A stretch of DNA of 64,000 nt. It comes from Chloranthus sessilifolius. Its lineage: Eukaryota; Streptophyta; Magnoliopsida; Chloranthales; Chloranthaceae. The DNA lies in contig CM037596.1 in the NCBI GenBank assembly GCA_021018995.1, positions 87,303,184 through 87,367,183 on the forward strand, read 5' to 3'. Shown piece after piece: positions 21,730-33,570 of this stretch. Position numbers and translations under genes: made by a program. A model generated the notes under the pieces. The model was given only the letters and a program-made list of their open reading frames with translations. It was not told the DNA's origin and made no database searches. Numbering within the stretch: the first letter of the stretch is position 1; the number at the start of each line of letters is the position of its first letter.

Positions 21730-22369
21730 ATTTTTTTCTTAATTCGCCCAAGGAGGCTAGCAATTTTGGAGAGTGAACGGACTTTTTTTTAGATTTCAAA
21801 ACCAGAGAACTCTGAGAATGAACACATAGAGCAACCTAACCATGATTTCGAAACTTAAGTGTAGAATTTTCGAGGTTTCTCTCCGCAGCCCCTGTCCTAG
21901 GTAAAAATATTAGTTTTAAACTTAGGATTTTTCTTTGTTTTTAAATATTAATATTAGTTTGTAGTTTTAGACCGTAGCACCCTTTTTAGACTGTAATCTT
22001 TAATATCTGGTTCTAGTTCTTCGGTTCTAGAACCAGTCCTTAATCTGACGATCTAATTCACCAACCATTGACTCAATTTTGTTCTAAATTCTTAATTTCT
22101 AGTCCTATCATTAATCTCTAGTTCTAGTCCTTAGGTTTTAGAATCGGTCCTTAATCATACGGTCTAACTTTTTGATTTTGGCTTCGAATTCAGTCCTAAA
22201 ATTTTAAATTTTAGTCTTAATTCCTTAGTTTAATACTTTTAAAAAACCCTAAACATTATTTAGTTTTCTATAATTCTAGTTTCTCAATTTAATCCATAAT
22301 TATAATCCCGAAATCGACTTTGAAAATCTAAAAATAGTATTTTTATAACCCGAAATTCAATTTATGTTT

Positions 22370-22455
22370 AATCTCAGCCACCCGATTTGCCCAAGGGAGC
22401 TTACGGAGGGTACTCAAGAACGAGGCCAATCCTCCTTAGCAGAGCGGACCCAAAA
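22370..22455 (+). other. Conserved GGAGG block of the LTR (B copy)
   Basis: GCCCAAGGGAGCTTACGGAGG and the CCAATCCTCC that follows (positions 22387-22433) are kept in every LTR here: A 7470-7550, C 26403-26490, D 40813-40890, G 43998-44075 and 61278-61355. GGAGG and CCTCC could pair. Its role is unknown. Confidence 0.6.
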
Positions 22456-22479
22456 CCCCCTTTTTTTATAATTATTTAG

Positions 22480-23040
22480 TTACTATAATTAGGATTAGAA
22501 AATCAGTCTCATAATTGCTCTTTAGAATTTTAGTACAATACATTTACATGAATTATTTTTATTAAATCTTTAGAATTTATTGCTTTGATCGTAACTCTAG
22601 AAAAAATCAGTTCCCTTATTTTAATTGGATTTTAGCACAAATAATTCATTGCTTTAATTAGAATTTTAGGATAATTAAATTCTCACTCTAATAGTAATTC
22701 TAGTAAAGTTAGTCTCTTCAATTAGAATTCTGGTAGAACTGTTATACTTGATTTAATTAGAATTTCAATACAACTAGTATACTTAATTTGATTAGAATTT
22801 CGATACAATTAGCATACTTGCTTTACTTAGAATTCCAATATAATTAGCATACTTGATTTAATTAGAGTTTCATTAAAAATTAATATACTTGCATTCCTGG
22901 TATAATTAGGAGACCGGTGTCAATTGGACTTTTAGTAGTATTCAGATACTAAATTAATTGGAACTTTAATCGGATTAGAAAACTGAAATTAATTAGACTC
23001 CTAATAGAATCATAATATTAGATTAAATCAACCCTAATAA
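22480..23040 (+). repeat. AT-rich degenerate tandem array in U5 of LTR B
   Basis: Units of roughly 35-40 bp around TTTAATTAGAATTTC and ATACAATTAG recur to the point where the CTGCTG/PBS-like block begins. Confidence 0.65.
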
Positions 23041-23414
23041 ATTCTCATAGTTAAACTCGCAACAGAATTGGGAAGTCTAAATTGATTAGAACTACAATAA
23101 TAATAGGGAAAGAAAAGGAAAATAAAACTATCTAAATTATAAGAAGAGACATTGCTGCTGAAGTTCGCATGCGGACGATTCAATAAAGAAGTAACCCACA
23201 CCCGCTCCAAAGCGTGATCATTGACGTGTTGCAGCATCGTTAAATATCTGCAGCTAGCGATCGCAATAAACTAGGAACCTTCCTAATCCCCCCCCCCCCC
23301 AAATTTTTTATTTCTAATATTCTAAACACCGCATCGCTAGAGTCCACCTGGACAGAATTGGAGCCACTGATTCAACGGAGACCAAGAGGAATCCAGAAAA
23401 AGCGTGCACCAACA

Positions 23415-24647
23415 AATACCACCAGACCGTACAAGCTACGCACAATTCAGGTAAGTATCACCTCCAGGTAAGTATTACCCACTTTTCAATCACTCAATAT
23501 TGCTTTAAATAAATATAGTTAACTACGATTAAGTCAAAATGTTTTCAAAATCCATCTCTCTCGACTCGCGAATCACTGTAGTCCTCCCATAAGAGACAAT
23601 CATCAGTATTCGTCGAGAAGGTTAGACGGAGCATCCGGCATGCCAAGTGTCATCTTGACAACCACATAAATGGTCGGGTCTACAAATCCCGTACCGGTGG
23701 ATCTACTCAGCGACGTCTCGGAAGCCACATTTTCTGAAGATTTACAACAAAATTGATCTTAAGTTAAATTCCCAAAACTTTCAAAAAAAAAATCTCTTAC
23801 TTCTCAAACCAAAAATCTGTTGTGCCAAAAAAAATCTCTTACTTCTTACTTCTAAAAAACAACAAAGACCTTTTACTCCCAAAATGACAAAAACAGAAAG
23901 AGACTGAAAATAAAAATGAACAAAAGAGACTCACCTACCAAATTTCACCTCAATTGTCATTTCAATTACCAGCCCAAACCGGGCATTTCCCTGAGAAACC
24001 GAACATTGAGTATATTTAATCTAAGAACTTACATACGCTTATTGGATAAGGAACAACTTATGTGCATTGGTGTGAGCGATGACGCGCCCGGTCTGACATG
24101 ATTTGCGAAAGCCTTTGACATTATTTTGCATTGTATTATTATTGGTCCCTGGACCTATTTATGGACATTTGTATAACGCCCCCCGGTACCTCGACTGCAT
24201 CATACCCCTTTGTTTGACTGCCCCTTGTAGTAAGTTGCGACATGCGGCGGGATGCCCCTTGCACTCACAGATTAGGATATGGTGATTCTCCTTTTCGTTT
24301 GACTGTCACTCACAGCAGGTCACGCCACGCGACGGGATGCCCCTTGCACCCATGGAATAGGATACACTGACTTCCCCCGTCAACTGTCTATGACAGTGGG
24401 TTGTGATACACGACGGGATCACCCCTGGGCATTCACGACATGGAACACGCCTTTCGACAGTTATCACTGGGCCCCCGAATGCTCTATTTTAGCTTGCGCT
24501 GATAGATAAGAAAGTCAAGCATGTCATGTCAGCATCCCTAGTTCACATTTATGATTTCACAAGAGAAACGAGAAGACACCTCGAATGAGGGGTGTCTACT
24601 TCTTCGACGCGTTCGTACTTCGCAAGAGCACACCGAAGAGGGGCATC
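23415..24647 (+). other. 3' region of element C
   Basis: It holds two CAGGTAAGTAT sites (23448-23458 and 23465-23475), the conserved block (23560-23765), an A-rich stretch, three ~84 bp units (24208-24465) and the polypurine tract (24632-24647). It aligns throughout with 19080-20492 of B. No coding frame was seen. Confidence 0.75.
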
Positions 24648-24724
24648 TATAGACACCCCCATTTTGCCCTCTCGGAATATATAAATCTATTTGGTCAATC
24701 TTTGACCTCACAATCCTAATGTGG

Positions 24725-25290
24725 GACCGTATACTGAAATAATAGTATATGGCTGGACATAGGCTAAAACAATAGCTATGTGGCTCAGACCCCATGACCC
24801 TAGCGTGGGAACCATGCACTGAAATAATAGTACATGGCTGAACACAGGCTGCAATAATAGTTTTGTGGCTCAGATCCCAATGTAGGGAGACTATATACTA
24901 AAATAATAATATATAGTCAGAATGCAGACTGAAACAATAGTCTTACATTTCAGACCCCTTTACCTTAATATGGAGACCATATACTGAAATAATAATATAT
25001 GGCTGGACACAGGCTGAAACAATAGCACTGTCGTTCAGGCCCCATAACCCTAATATGGGGACCATATACTGAAACAATAGTATATGGCTGAACACAGGCT
25101 GAAATAATAGCTCTGTGGCTCAGGCCCCATGACCCTAACGTGGGAACCATGCACTGAAACAATAGTATATGGCTGGACACAGGCTGAAACAATAGCTCTG
25201 TGGCTCAGATCTCAACGTAGGGAGACTATATACTGAAATAATAGTATATAGTCAAAATGTAGGCTCAAATAATAGTCTAGCATTTCAGAC
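24725..25290 (+). repeat. U3 stem-loop array of LTR C
   Basis: About 14 units with the GAAAYAAT loop and the same arm types as in B, in a different order and number, which indicates gain and loss of units by unequal exchange. Confidence 0.75.
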
Positions 25291-27565
25291 CCGACCCGAA
25301 CCCAGACAACCTCGAATTACGTGCCTAAAATCACGCAGCAATTCGATCGCACGCTAAACTACACATGTGTAATCAGTCCCCTCTCAGACCAGACTTCTTT
25401 TTCTAGACCATCTCGAGAATCGATCACGCACCTCACACGAGACGCGTGATCGGATTAAGCGCCCAACCATCGGCGCGCAATTGGCCTATGCCCGACCTAG
25501 TCTTACAGTCCTTGACTCCCAAGCTTCCTCGATTAAACGCTTCGAAAGAGGCACATAATCGGATTGCGCACTTCATAATGGGCATGCAATTAGTCCTAAC
25601 ATTATTAGAACTAGGAAACTCGCTGAGCAAGTCAGCCGGTTGCTCACTGAGTCGGTGACCAACTCAAAGCGATTAAGCAACGAGAGACCGGCGTGCAATC
25701 CAGTTAAACGCCTGAAACAGGGCGTTTAATTGGAGAAAAATCTATAAAATATTTTTTTTTCAATTCGCCCGGGGAGAGGCTGGAATTTGGGGGAGAACGG
25801 AATTTTTTTTATTTCAAAACCAGAGAACTTCGAGAGCAAACCCATAGAGAAACATAGCCATGATTTCGAGATTCAAGCTTCGAATTCTCGAGATTCCTCT
25901 CCGCAGCCCCGACCTTAGGTAAGAATTTAATTTTTAATTTTTGACCATAGTTCTTAGTTTCTAGACCTAGGATTTCTCTTAGTTTTAATTATTGATATTA
26001 AATTTTCAGTCTTAGACCGTAGCACCCTTTTTTAGACCGTAATATTTAATATCTAGCTCTAGTTCTCCGTTTCTAAAACCAGTCCTCAATTTGGCGGTTT
26101 AATTCACCGACCCTAGACTTTAATTCCGTTCTAAAATCTTAATTTCCAGTCCTATCATTAATCTCTAATTCTAGTTCTTAGGTTCTAGAACCAGTCCTTA
26201 ATCATACGGTCGGATTTTCTGATTTCGGACCCGAATTCAGTCCTAGAATTTTAAATTTTAGTTTTAATTCCTTAGTTCAATACTTCTAAAATATCAAATA
26301 TTAATTTAGTTTCTTAATTTAATTCATAATTATTATCTCGAAATCGACTCCGAAAATACAAAAAATAAAATTATAATCTAAAAAAATTTAATTTATCTTT
26401 AACCTCAGCCACCCGATTTTCCTAAGGGAGTTTACGGAGGGTACTTGGGAATGAGGCTAATCCTCTTTAGCATAGTGGGCCCAAAACCCCTATTTTTGGA
26501 ATTATTTTGTTGCTTTAATTAGGATCAGAAAATCAGTTCCACAACCTTTTCATAGATTTTTGGTATAATTAATTTATATGCTTTATTTTAATTGGATCCT
26601 TAGAATAATTGCCTTAATTAGAACTCTAATAAAATTAGTTCCTTTATTTTAATTAGATAATTCTAGCATAGTTAATTCCTCGCTTTATTAGATTTCAATA
26701 TAGTTAATCACTTTTTTTAATTAGAATTTTAGTATAATTAATTCATTGCTTTGACTATAATTCTAGGAAAAATCAGTTCCTTTATTTTAATTGAATTTTA
26801 GCATAGACAATTCATTGCTTTAATTAGAATTTTAGGATAATTAATTTCTCGCTCTGATCATAATTTTAGTAAAATTAATTTCTTTAATTTAATCAGAATC
26901 TTAGTAAAATCAATTCTCCATTCCTATCAGAATTCCAGTAGGGCTATTATAATTGCTCTAATTAGAATTTCAGTCAAATTATTATATTTGCTCCTGTTAG
27001 AATTCCAATGCAATTAGTATACCTGCTTTACTTAGAATTTCAGTATAATTAGCATGCTTGATTTAATTAGAGTGTCATTACGATTAATAAATATATTTGC
27101 ATTCCTAGTACAATTAGGAGACTGATATTAATTGGACTTTTAGTAGTATTAGGACACTAAATTAATTAGAATTATAATAAGATTAGGAAACTAAGATTAA
27201 TTAGACTCCTGATAGAATTAGAATACTAGATCAACTCACTATAACAAATTCCCACACAACTAGACTCACAATAGAACCAGGAAACTTAAACCAATCAGAA
27301 TCACAATAATAACAGGGAAAGGAAAGGAAAGTTAAACTATCTAAACTATAAGGAAGAGTCATAACTGCTGACGTTCGCAGGCGGATGATTCAGTAAAGAA
27401 GTAACCCACACCCGCTCTAAAGCGTGATCATTGACGTATTGTAGCGTCGTTAAATATCTGTAGCTGGCGATAGCAATAACTATAAATCTTTCTTAAAACT
27501 TCTCTTTTGTATTTTACCTCTACCATTCCAAACGCCGCATCGCTAGAATCCACTTGGATAGAATT

Positions 27566-28128
27566 TGTAACATCCCAAAAATTTAGACTTTGAATAGTAT
27601 ACCTCGAGATGCGTACCCGACTTTGAATAGAGTACCTTGAGATGCGTGCCTGTCTGATCACTTATTTGATCAAGTGAAGTCAACTTGATGACTTGGGTCG
27701 GTTTAGTTTGGTGCAAAAAGTGCACGCTCTTGTAGTGTAAAAGCATTTAAGTGGGGCCATATACGTCTGAAGCGGGTGTATGTTTCACGCGAGAGCCAGG
27801 CTCTTTAAGTTAAAAAAAGGGGGGGCTTCTTTTATAAGCCATTCGTTTGAAGAGAGGGTTTTGGCTTTGGAAGAGAGAAAGAGGAAGAAGAAGGAGAAAT
27901 CTTGCGGATCCGGATGCGTCGAGTTTAGGTTTTTGTGTGAAAAAGTTTTGTGGACTGGTGGAAAGGAAGGATCGCCGTCGGTTTCGACGTTTGTGCATTG
28001 GTTGTGCGATTTGGAGCCATTTGAGGGTTTGGAAGCCCATTTCTTTGAGCGAAGAGATCGTGTGTTTTGATCCGTTAATCGTAGCATGGGTTTGGGTGAG
28101 GTGTGTGTGGAAGGTTTACTGACGATTG
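27566..28128 (+). repeat. Left arm of the foldback insertion
   Basis: It begins TGTAACATCCC and ends GGTTTACTGACGATTG. It is nearly identical to the reverse complement of 28434-28996; the segments 27847-28122 and 28440-28715 translate to the same peptide on opposite strands. Confidence 0.9.
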
Positions 28129-28433
28129 ATCGAATTTCGATTTTTGGAGGTTTTCGATCGATCAAAATGGAATTCGATCGATCGAAAATTGCAGATTTCG
28201 CCAAAACCTTGGGTTTTCTCATTCAAAATCTAATTTTCTTCCTCAAATTTAACCCAAATCTCAAATATAATTATACAACCATAAAATAAAGTATTTAAAC
28301 TCACCTAGCATGGATTTCCTACCTTGAATCGACCGATTAACTCATAGATCGGATCATCTTCTTCGTTTCGCAAGAGGGTTACCAAAACCCAAACCGAGCA
28401 TCTCCGAACTCCACGATCACAACCAACCCCTCT

Positions 28434-28996
28434 CAATCGTCAGTAAACCTTCCACACACACCTCACCCAAACCCATGCTACGATTAACGGATCAAAACAC
28501 ACGATCTCTTCGCTCAAAGAAATGGGCTTCCAAACCCTCAAATGGCTCCAAATCGCACAACCAATGCACAAACGTCGGAACCGACGGCGATCCTTCCTTT
28601 CCACGAGTCCACAAAACTTTTTCACACAAAAACCTAAACTCGACGCATCCGGATCCGCAAGATTTCTCCTTCTTCTTCCTCTTTCTCTCTTCCAAAGCCA
28701 AAACCCTCTCTTCAAATGAATGGCTTCTAAAAGAAGCCCCCCCTTTTTTTAACTTAAAGAGCCCGGCTCTCGCATGAAACAAATACACGCTTCAAACGTA
28801 TATGGCCCCACTTAAATGCTTTTACACTACAAGAGCGTGCACTTTTTGCACCAAACTAAACCGACCCAAGTCATCAAGTTGACTTCACTTGATCAAATAA
28901 GTGATTAGACAGGCACGCATCTCAAGGTACTCTATTTAAAGTCGGGCACGCATCCCGAGGTATACTGTTCAAAGTCTAAATTTTTGAGATGTTACA
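28434..28996 (-). repeat. Right arm of the foldback insertion
   Basis: It is the inverted copy of the left arm and has the same length. On its outer side it borders the purine-rich polyprotein tail at 28997-29131, so this is the arm in the expected 3' LTR position. Confidence 0.9.
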
Positions 28997-29249
28997 TCCT
29001 TCCCACCTTAAAGAATTTTTATCCTCGAAAATTGCCCTTAGTCACGAGGTCTCACCGCACACATCAATTGATCGTATACATCAGGATACAAATTGATTGG
29101 TACACAATAAAATTAATGTGCGGTTATTACAGAATTGGGCCACTAATTCAACGGGGACCAAGAGGAACCCAGAAAAAATGCTCACCAATAATAAGGTATT
29201 TACTAGTTTTAATCCCCTACAACACACGTTCACAAACCAACAAACAATC

Positions 29250-30500
29250 ATGAATGAATGGGGGCAGCCCATTGGGGGAACAGTCCCACCCTTACAGTCC
29301 AGAGAGGTTGGATTCCTAAGAGAGCAAATGGACAAGATACAGAAGCAACTGGTGAAGCTTGGAGGAGACGAAATCCACGCTACCAATTTTTTGGTCTATG
29401 CCTATTCGTCGAGGTGCCTTTACCTCCAAAATTTAATGTGCCCTCATTCGATAAATACAATGGCACGAGCAACCAGATTGCCCACTTAAAATCTTATTGT
29501 GGGGTCATGTGTCAATATGGCAGAGATGAACGCCTCCTCATCAAAGTATTTCAGAAGAGCCTCACTGACCCGACACTGCGATGGTTCACATTTGTGGAAC
29601 TATCTATGTTGAAAACATGGAAAGACCTCACTCATTTATTTCCAGAATAATATGTTTATAACATCAACATCGAGCCACGCAAATCTAATTTGGCCTAACT
29701 GAAACAAAAATTCGATGAGACTTTTAATGAGTATCTTGGAAGGTGGAGGCCCTAGCAACCCAAGTGAGAAATCGAATACCAGATGAAGAGCAAATCAAGA
29801 TGATTGCGAAAACCGCGCTATCGGTCATATCAGATTTCCTGGTGTATTAGCAACATGCCAGTTTTGTCGATCTACTGAGAAACACCAACCAATGTGAAGT
29901 TGTGGTTAGAGAGGGTCTTTGAATAAAACAGTAGCCAATGGAAGTTGCAAGTTCGCGAAATAGAGAAACCAAAAAAGAGCAGGTGTGGAGGTCCAAGGGA
30001 TTATGACCTCACAGCCCACTACAACCATGACGCCTTTCTAATTTGGGGGAGTACAAAAATCCCCTGCACAGGCAGATCCCGTACATAGACCAGGCAATGG
30101 TCCAAGGGCACAGCTGACACCCGAGCAAATCCACTTCAACCGAGTGTTCACTTCATTGGGACAGCCCCTGATGTTTTGTTACTCCTGCTAATCAAAAAAG
30201 GGTTGGTCACCCCATTCCAGTCGCGCCCTCCGCCGAATCCACTCTCGAGAAACTTCGATCCCAACGTACATTGTAACTTCCATCAGGGACCGAGGCATCC
30301 GACAAATCAATGTTTTCCTTTAAAGCATGCAATTCAAGACCTCATTTAGGCAAGGAAGATCATCCCCCCAGCACCTCCCCAAGCAAACCCTCACACCAAC
30401 ATAATCCAAGCTCCGCTACTGCCACACCTGCAGGGGGGATAGGCCCTAGACCTACAATTAACATGGTTGAGGAAGATATGGGTGAGTTTGATCCCTTTGA
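29250..30500 (+). pseudogene. gag: Gag of element D
   Basis: It starts MNEWGQPIGG at 29250, has a coiled-coil-like LREQMDKIQKQLVKL stretch, and then the gag core: PPKFNVPSFDKYNGTSNQIA, YGRDERLLIKVFQKSLT and the tryptophan-rich piece near 29580. This order is typical of Tat/Retand-type gag. The tail from about 30000 is rich in proline and glutamine. Fossil, with several breaks. Confidence 0.8.
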
Positions 30501-32400
30501 GTTCATCATCGAAGGAGAATATCCATGTCATGGGGGCAATGGAATCAAGTAAACGAGACAGTAGGGGTGGTCGAACCCCTCAATTTGGCTGAGTACTTCC
30601 CAAACCCTCAACCTCAAGTGGCACCTTTAAACTTAAGGTTATACTTCCTGACACTAGCCCCAACCCCCATCAATGACATTTAGTCCACCTTCACCTCACC
30701 TCCGCCATTCCATCCACCCCATTTCATATCCCCGGGCCATCATACGATCCCCACCAGGTCCCGCTCAATTACAACCAGACAGAAGCTAACACTGCCAGCG
30801 GGAATGAGGGGACAGTTGATTACATCATAAGGTCGAGAAGAATTTCCAAGTAGACCAAAGCGCCGGTAACAGACCAAGCCAAGGGTAGGAAAGAACCTGT
30901 AATACTACACCAATTGGAAAGAATGAGTCAGGAATTTGCACTGGAAACACAGTTTAGGTGAACACCAACTCACATCACCATCTGGGACTTACTGATGACT
31001 TCTCCACCCGATCTCAAAGCTCTAATGGTGGCTTTGAAAGACGCTCATGTCTCTGACAAAGTTTCTCCCAATGAAGTGGGACAAATGATCAGGCAGGTGT
31101 TGGCTCCTAATTCCCTCTCATTCTCGGACGTCGATCTGTCACTCAAAGGGCCCCAACCATTCCAGATCCCTCAATATCACGGCAAAAACTGAGAACCTAG
31201 TGATCTCATTGGTGCTAATAGATAATGGCTTGGTACTCAATATATGCCCATTAAGAACCGCCACCCGGATAGGGGTTCATCCATCTACTTTCAGGCTGGC
31301 AAAGACAGGGGCCAGAAGCTTTGATAACACCATGAGAGAAGTCATAAGAGAAGTCGATCTTGAGCTCACCATTGGGCAAATGACCTTCTGTATCCCCTTC
31401 AGGTCATGGATATCAAATCTCTGTTTAATTTGCTACTAGGGTACCCATAGCTACATGAAATAGGGGCATTACCTTTGACCCTACACCAGAAGCTCAAATT
31501 CATATCGGAGCAAAAGGTCATAGCCATTTTGGGCGAAGGAAAAGAGGAAGGAGAGAGAGCCACACACAGTATTAAGAAACTAAAAGTTCTAGATATGTCG
31601 CACATAGCCGAGGACGCAGATCTTCATAGCTTCCAGTATGACGTGGCGGTCGTCACACCGGAACCCCTCGAAAAAGTCACTCTAAGAATAGGAGGAGGCA
31701 TGATGACAGTTGACGATATGCTCTAGAAATTGGGCTATCAGAGAGGAAAGGACTTAGGCCCTCGCCTGCAAGGCAGAAGGGACCCAGTCAGAGCAAGAGG
31801 GGGGTAGCAGATCTAGTTTGATTTAGGATACAAGCCTACCGACGAAGAGATCCAAGAAGCAAAGGAAAAAGCTCGAACTACCGCTGTGACCAAAGCCAAG
31901 GGGATAAACCTTGAAGAAGATGAACTCCTTCCGTGGCCGCACATCCGAAGCACATTTGTGAGTGCAGGAGTTATAAAAATTGATTATAATGGGGCGACTC
32001 AAATCACCCTACATAAAAAAGCTAACGTTCCCAGGGCTAACACCCAAATCATCCCTTCGGAGGAAGAAATAGACCTCACCTCCTTATCACTCTTTGAGGA
32101 AGAGGTACCCTTTCCAACCCAGCCACTCATCCGAACCACCCTCGAGCCAGGTTTAGTAATTGATGACCGGGGTCAAGATGAGCCTCTTGTGCATATGTTA
32201 GAGGTTGACCCTAAAGAACAATCTCCATCCGCCTTCCCTACAGAACTAGGTAGGGTTACTGCATCGTAGGTAAGAAATTGGGCATCCGTTCCCACAACTC
32301 TAGAAGTTTCAAGTGGCCTGAAATTCGGCACTAGCTTCCCAAAAAAACCAACCTATAAAAAGTAAGGATAACCCTTTGCAGGCGACATCGTGCATGTTTA
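30501..32400 (+). pseudogene. Linker, protease and G-patch-like motif of element D
   Basis: The protease lead-in SLSFSDVDLS is near 31120, and the retropepsin fold (VSLVLIDNGLVLNI... TATRIGV) lies at about 31200-31440. A G-patch-like piece, KLGYQRGKDLGPRLQGRRDP, is at about 31720-31785. The spacer to 32400 is acidic (LTSLSLFEEEVPF) and lacks the Cys motifs of A and G. Fossil. Confidence 0.65.
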
Positions 32401-33570
32401 GAGACTCTCCTTGCTAATGGCCCACCTCCGCAGAAAAGGAAAAAACTAAAAAAGTGAAAAAAGTACAAAACAACAAAAAAATATTATCTTTTAAAATTTT
32501 TGAAAAAAGAAAAAATCATGATGCCTTAAATAAGGAGCACGTCCAACATGAAATCGACCTCTTTCCTATAGAAATGTAAGGAGAGGTAGGAGTCACGGAT
32601 CTGGACGAGGAGGCCTCAATTGAAAAGCGTCCTAACGAGCTTCTTGAGCAATACGCCGATTTTGAGAATGGCCCTACCTCGATCATCGAAGAGACTGAGG
32701 AGGTTAATCTTGGAATGGAGGAGGATCCTAAAATTATAAAGATCGGAATGTCACTGTCTCCTGAGGAAAGACAAGGCATGATTGATTTCCTTTGGTCATA
32801 CCGAGATGCTTTCGCATGGTCGTATGAGGATATGTCAGGTTTGGATACCGATTTGGTCGAACATGAGTTGCCACAAAAATCCCGATGTAAAGCCTGTCAA
32901 GTAATAATTGAGGCGTCTCAGGCCCGAATGGATGTTGAAGGTCAAGGGCGATGTCATCAAGCAATACAATGCAGGGTTTCCCATGGTCTCCAAATACCTG
33001 TAGTGGTTAGCCAACATCATGCCAGTACAGAAGAAAGAAGGAAAGATTTGCATGTGCATTGATTTTAGGAATCTTAACAAAGCGAGCCTGAAAGATGACT
33101 TTCCCTTGTCGCACATCGATATCTTGGTCGATAATACTGCCAGGATTGGGATGCTCTCATTCATGGATAGTTTTTCTGAGTACAATTAGATAAGAATGGC
33201 AGAGTAGGACCAATAGGAGACAACTTTCATCATGCCCTGGGGAACCTTCTGTTATCGGGTCATGCCTTTCGGATTAAAGAATGTCGAAGCAACATATCAA
33301 GCGGCAATGACAACACTATTCTATGACATGATGCATAAGAAAATTGAGGTGTACGTCAATGATATGATCGCTACGTCACAAGAAAGGGGTGACCATTTGG
33401 AGAACCTCTAAAAATTGTTTGAAAGATTAAGAAAGTACATGTTGCGCTTGAACCCTCGGAAATGTGCATCCGGCGCTATGTCAGGAAAGTTATTAGGCTT
33501 CATCGTCGGCAAGAGGGGCATCGAGGTTGACCTTGTGAAAGTAAAAGCCATCATAGAAAAGTCCCCCACC
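32401..33570 (+). pseudogene. pol: Reverse transcriptase of element D
   Basis: The pre-RT piece ends SYEDMSGLDTDLVEHELP near 32870. The palm blocks follow: ICMCIDFRNLNKASLKDDFP at about 33050, CYRVMPFGLKN at 33250, and the catalytic region after MHKKIEVYV at 33345. LGFIVGKRGIEVD near 33500 is the thumb start. Fossil with several breaks. Confidence 0.85.

Larger units (their letters stand above)
9247..23414 (+). mobile_element. Tat-lineage LTR retrotransposon B (5' part outside window)
   Basis: B resumes to the right of insertion A with the end of integrase, followed by about 10.6 kb of 3' region and a complete 3' LTR (20493-23414). Gag, RT and the 5' LTR lie beyond the left edge. Integrase and the first 900 bases after it match element G base by base over long stretches. 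The 3' region differs from G by being longer and by carrying a fuller antisense PMD gene and the TCCCATCGCGA array. The right LTR end at 23414 is followed by 3'-region sequence of element C, so B lies inside C. It is a fossil. Confidence 0.85.
20493..23414 (+). repeat. 3' LTR of element B (about 2.92 kb)
   Basis: It starts TGTAAAGACCCCC after the polypurine tract and ends CACCAACA at 23414. Its order is stem-loop array (20570-21265), GCGC/AATT dyads (21290-21715), TATA box (21722), conserved GGAGG block (22370-22455), AT-rich U5 tandem array (22480-23040) and the PBS-like block (23192-23270). The 5 bases after it are AATAC; the partner duplication would be outside the window. Confidence 0.9.
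27566..29131 (-). mobile_element. Foldback LTR-derived insertion in LTR C
   Basis: The insertion is 1566 bp, starts TGTAACATCC, ends GGTTATTACA and is flanked by GAATT on both sides (27561-27565 and 29132-29136). It has two inverted arms of 563 bp (27566-28128 and 28434-28996) and a 305 bp loop. The remaining 135 bp (28997-29131) reads on the minus strand like the very end of a Del/Tekay-type Gypsy polyprotein (FKVGRM) followed by a purine-rich tract and the TGTAACATC LTR start. It is therefore a rearranged LTR with its inverted copy rather than a normal solo LTR. The arms differ at only a few positions, so it looks recent relative to its host LTR. Confidence 0.75.
23415..29190 (+). mobile_element. 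Tat-lineage element C, 3' end only
   Basis: Starting directly after LTR B, the 3' region of the same family appears again from just before the splice-donor-like site, passes the conserved block, the 84 bp units and the polypurine tract, and enters an LTR at 24648. The rest of C would lie left of the window if B inserted into it. The LTR is split by the insertion at 27566-29131 and ends CACCAATA at 29190. Fossil. Confidence 0.8.
24648..29190 (+). repeat. 3' LTR of element C, interrupted
   Basis: The LTR starts TATAGACACCCCC at 24648, and has the stem-loop array (24725-25290), GCGC/AATT dyads (25310-25735), TATA box (25743), conserved block (26403-26490), U5 array (26510-27240) and PBS-like block (27402-27480). 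The last ~60 bases, from GAATTGGGCC at 29132, resume after the foldback insertion. Without the insertion the LTR is about 2.98 kb. The sequence that follows is not a PBS, so this is not the 5' LTR of element D. Confidence 0.85.

Noticed and set aside
27785-28788. Overlapping open frames of 60-145 codons on both strands, some basic (lysine and arginine rich)
   Set aside because: They are the two strands of the inverted arms of the foldback insertion, repeated with identical sequence; no family motif was recognised.
24648-29190. LTR C as the 5' LTR of element D
   Set aside because: It is preceded by a polypurine tract and 3' region, no PBS follows it, and D has its own, much shorter and diverged LTR at 39726.
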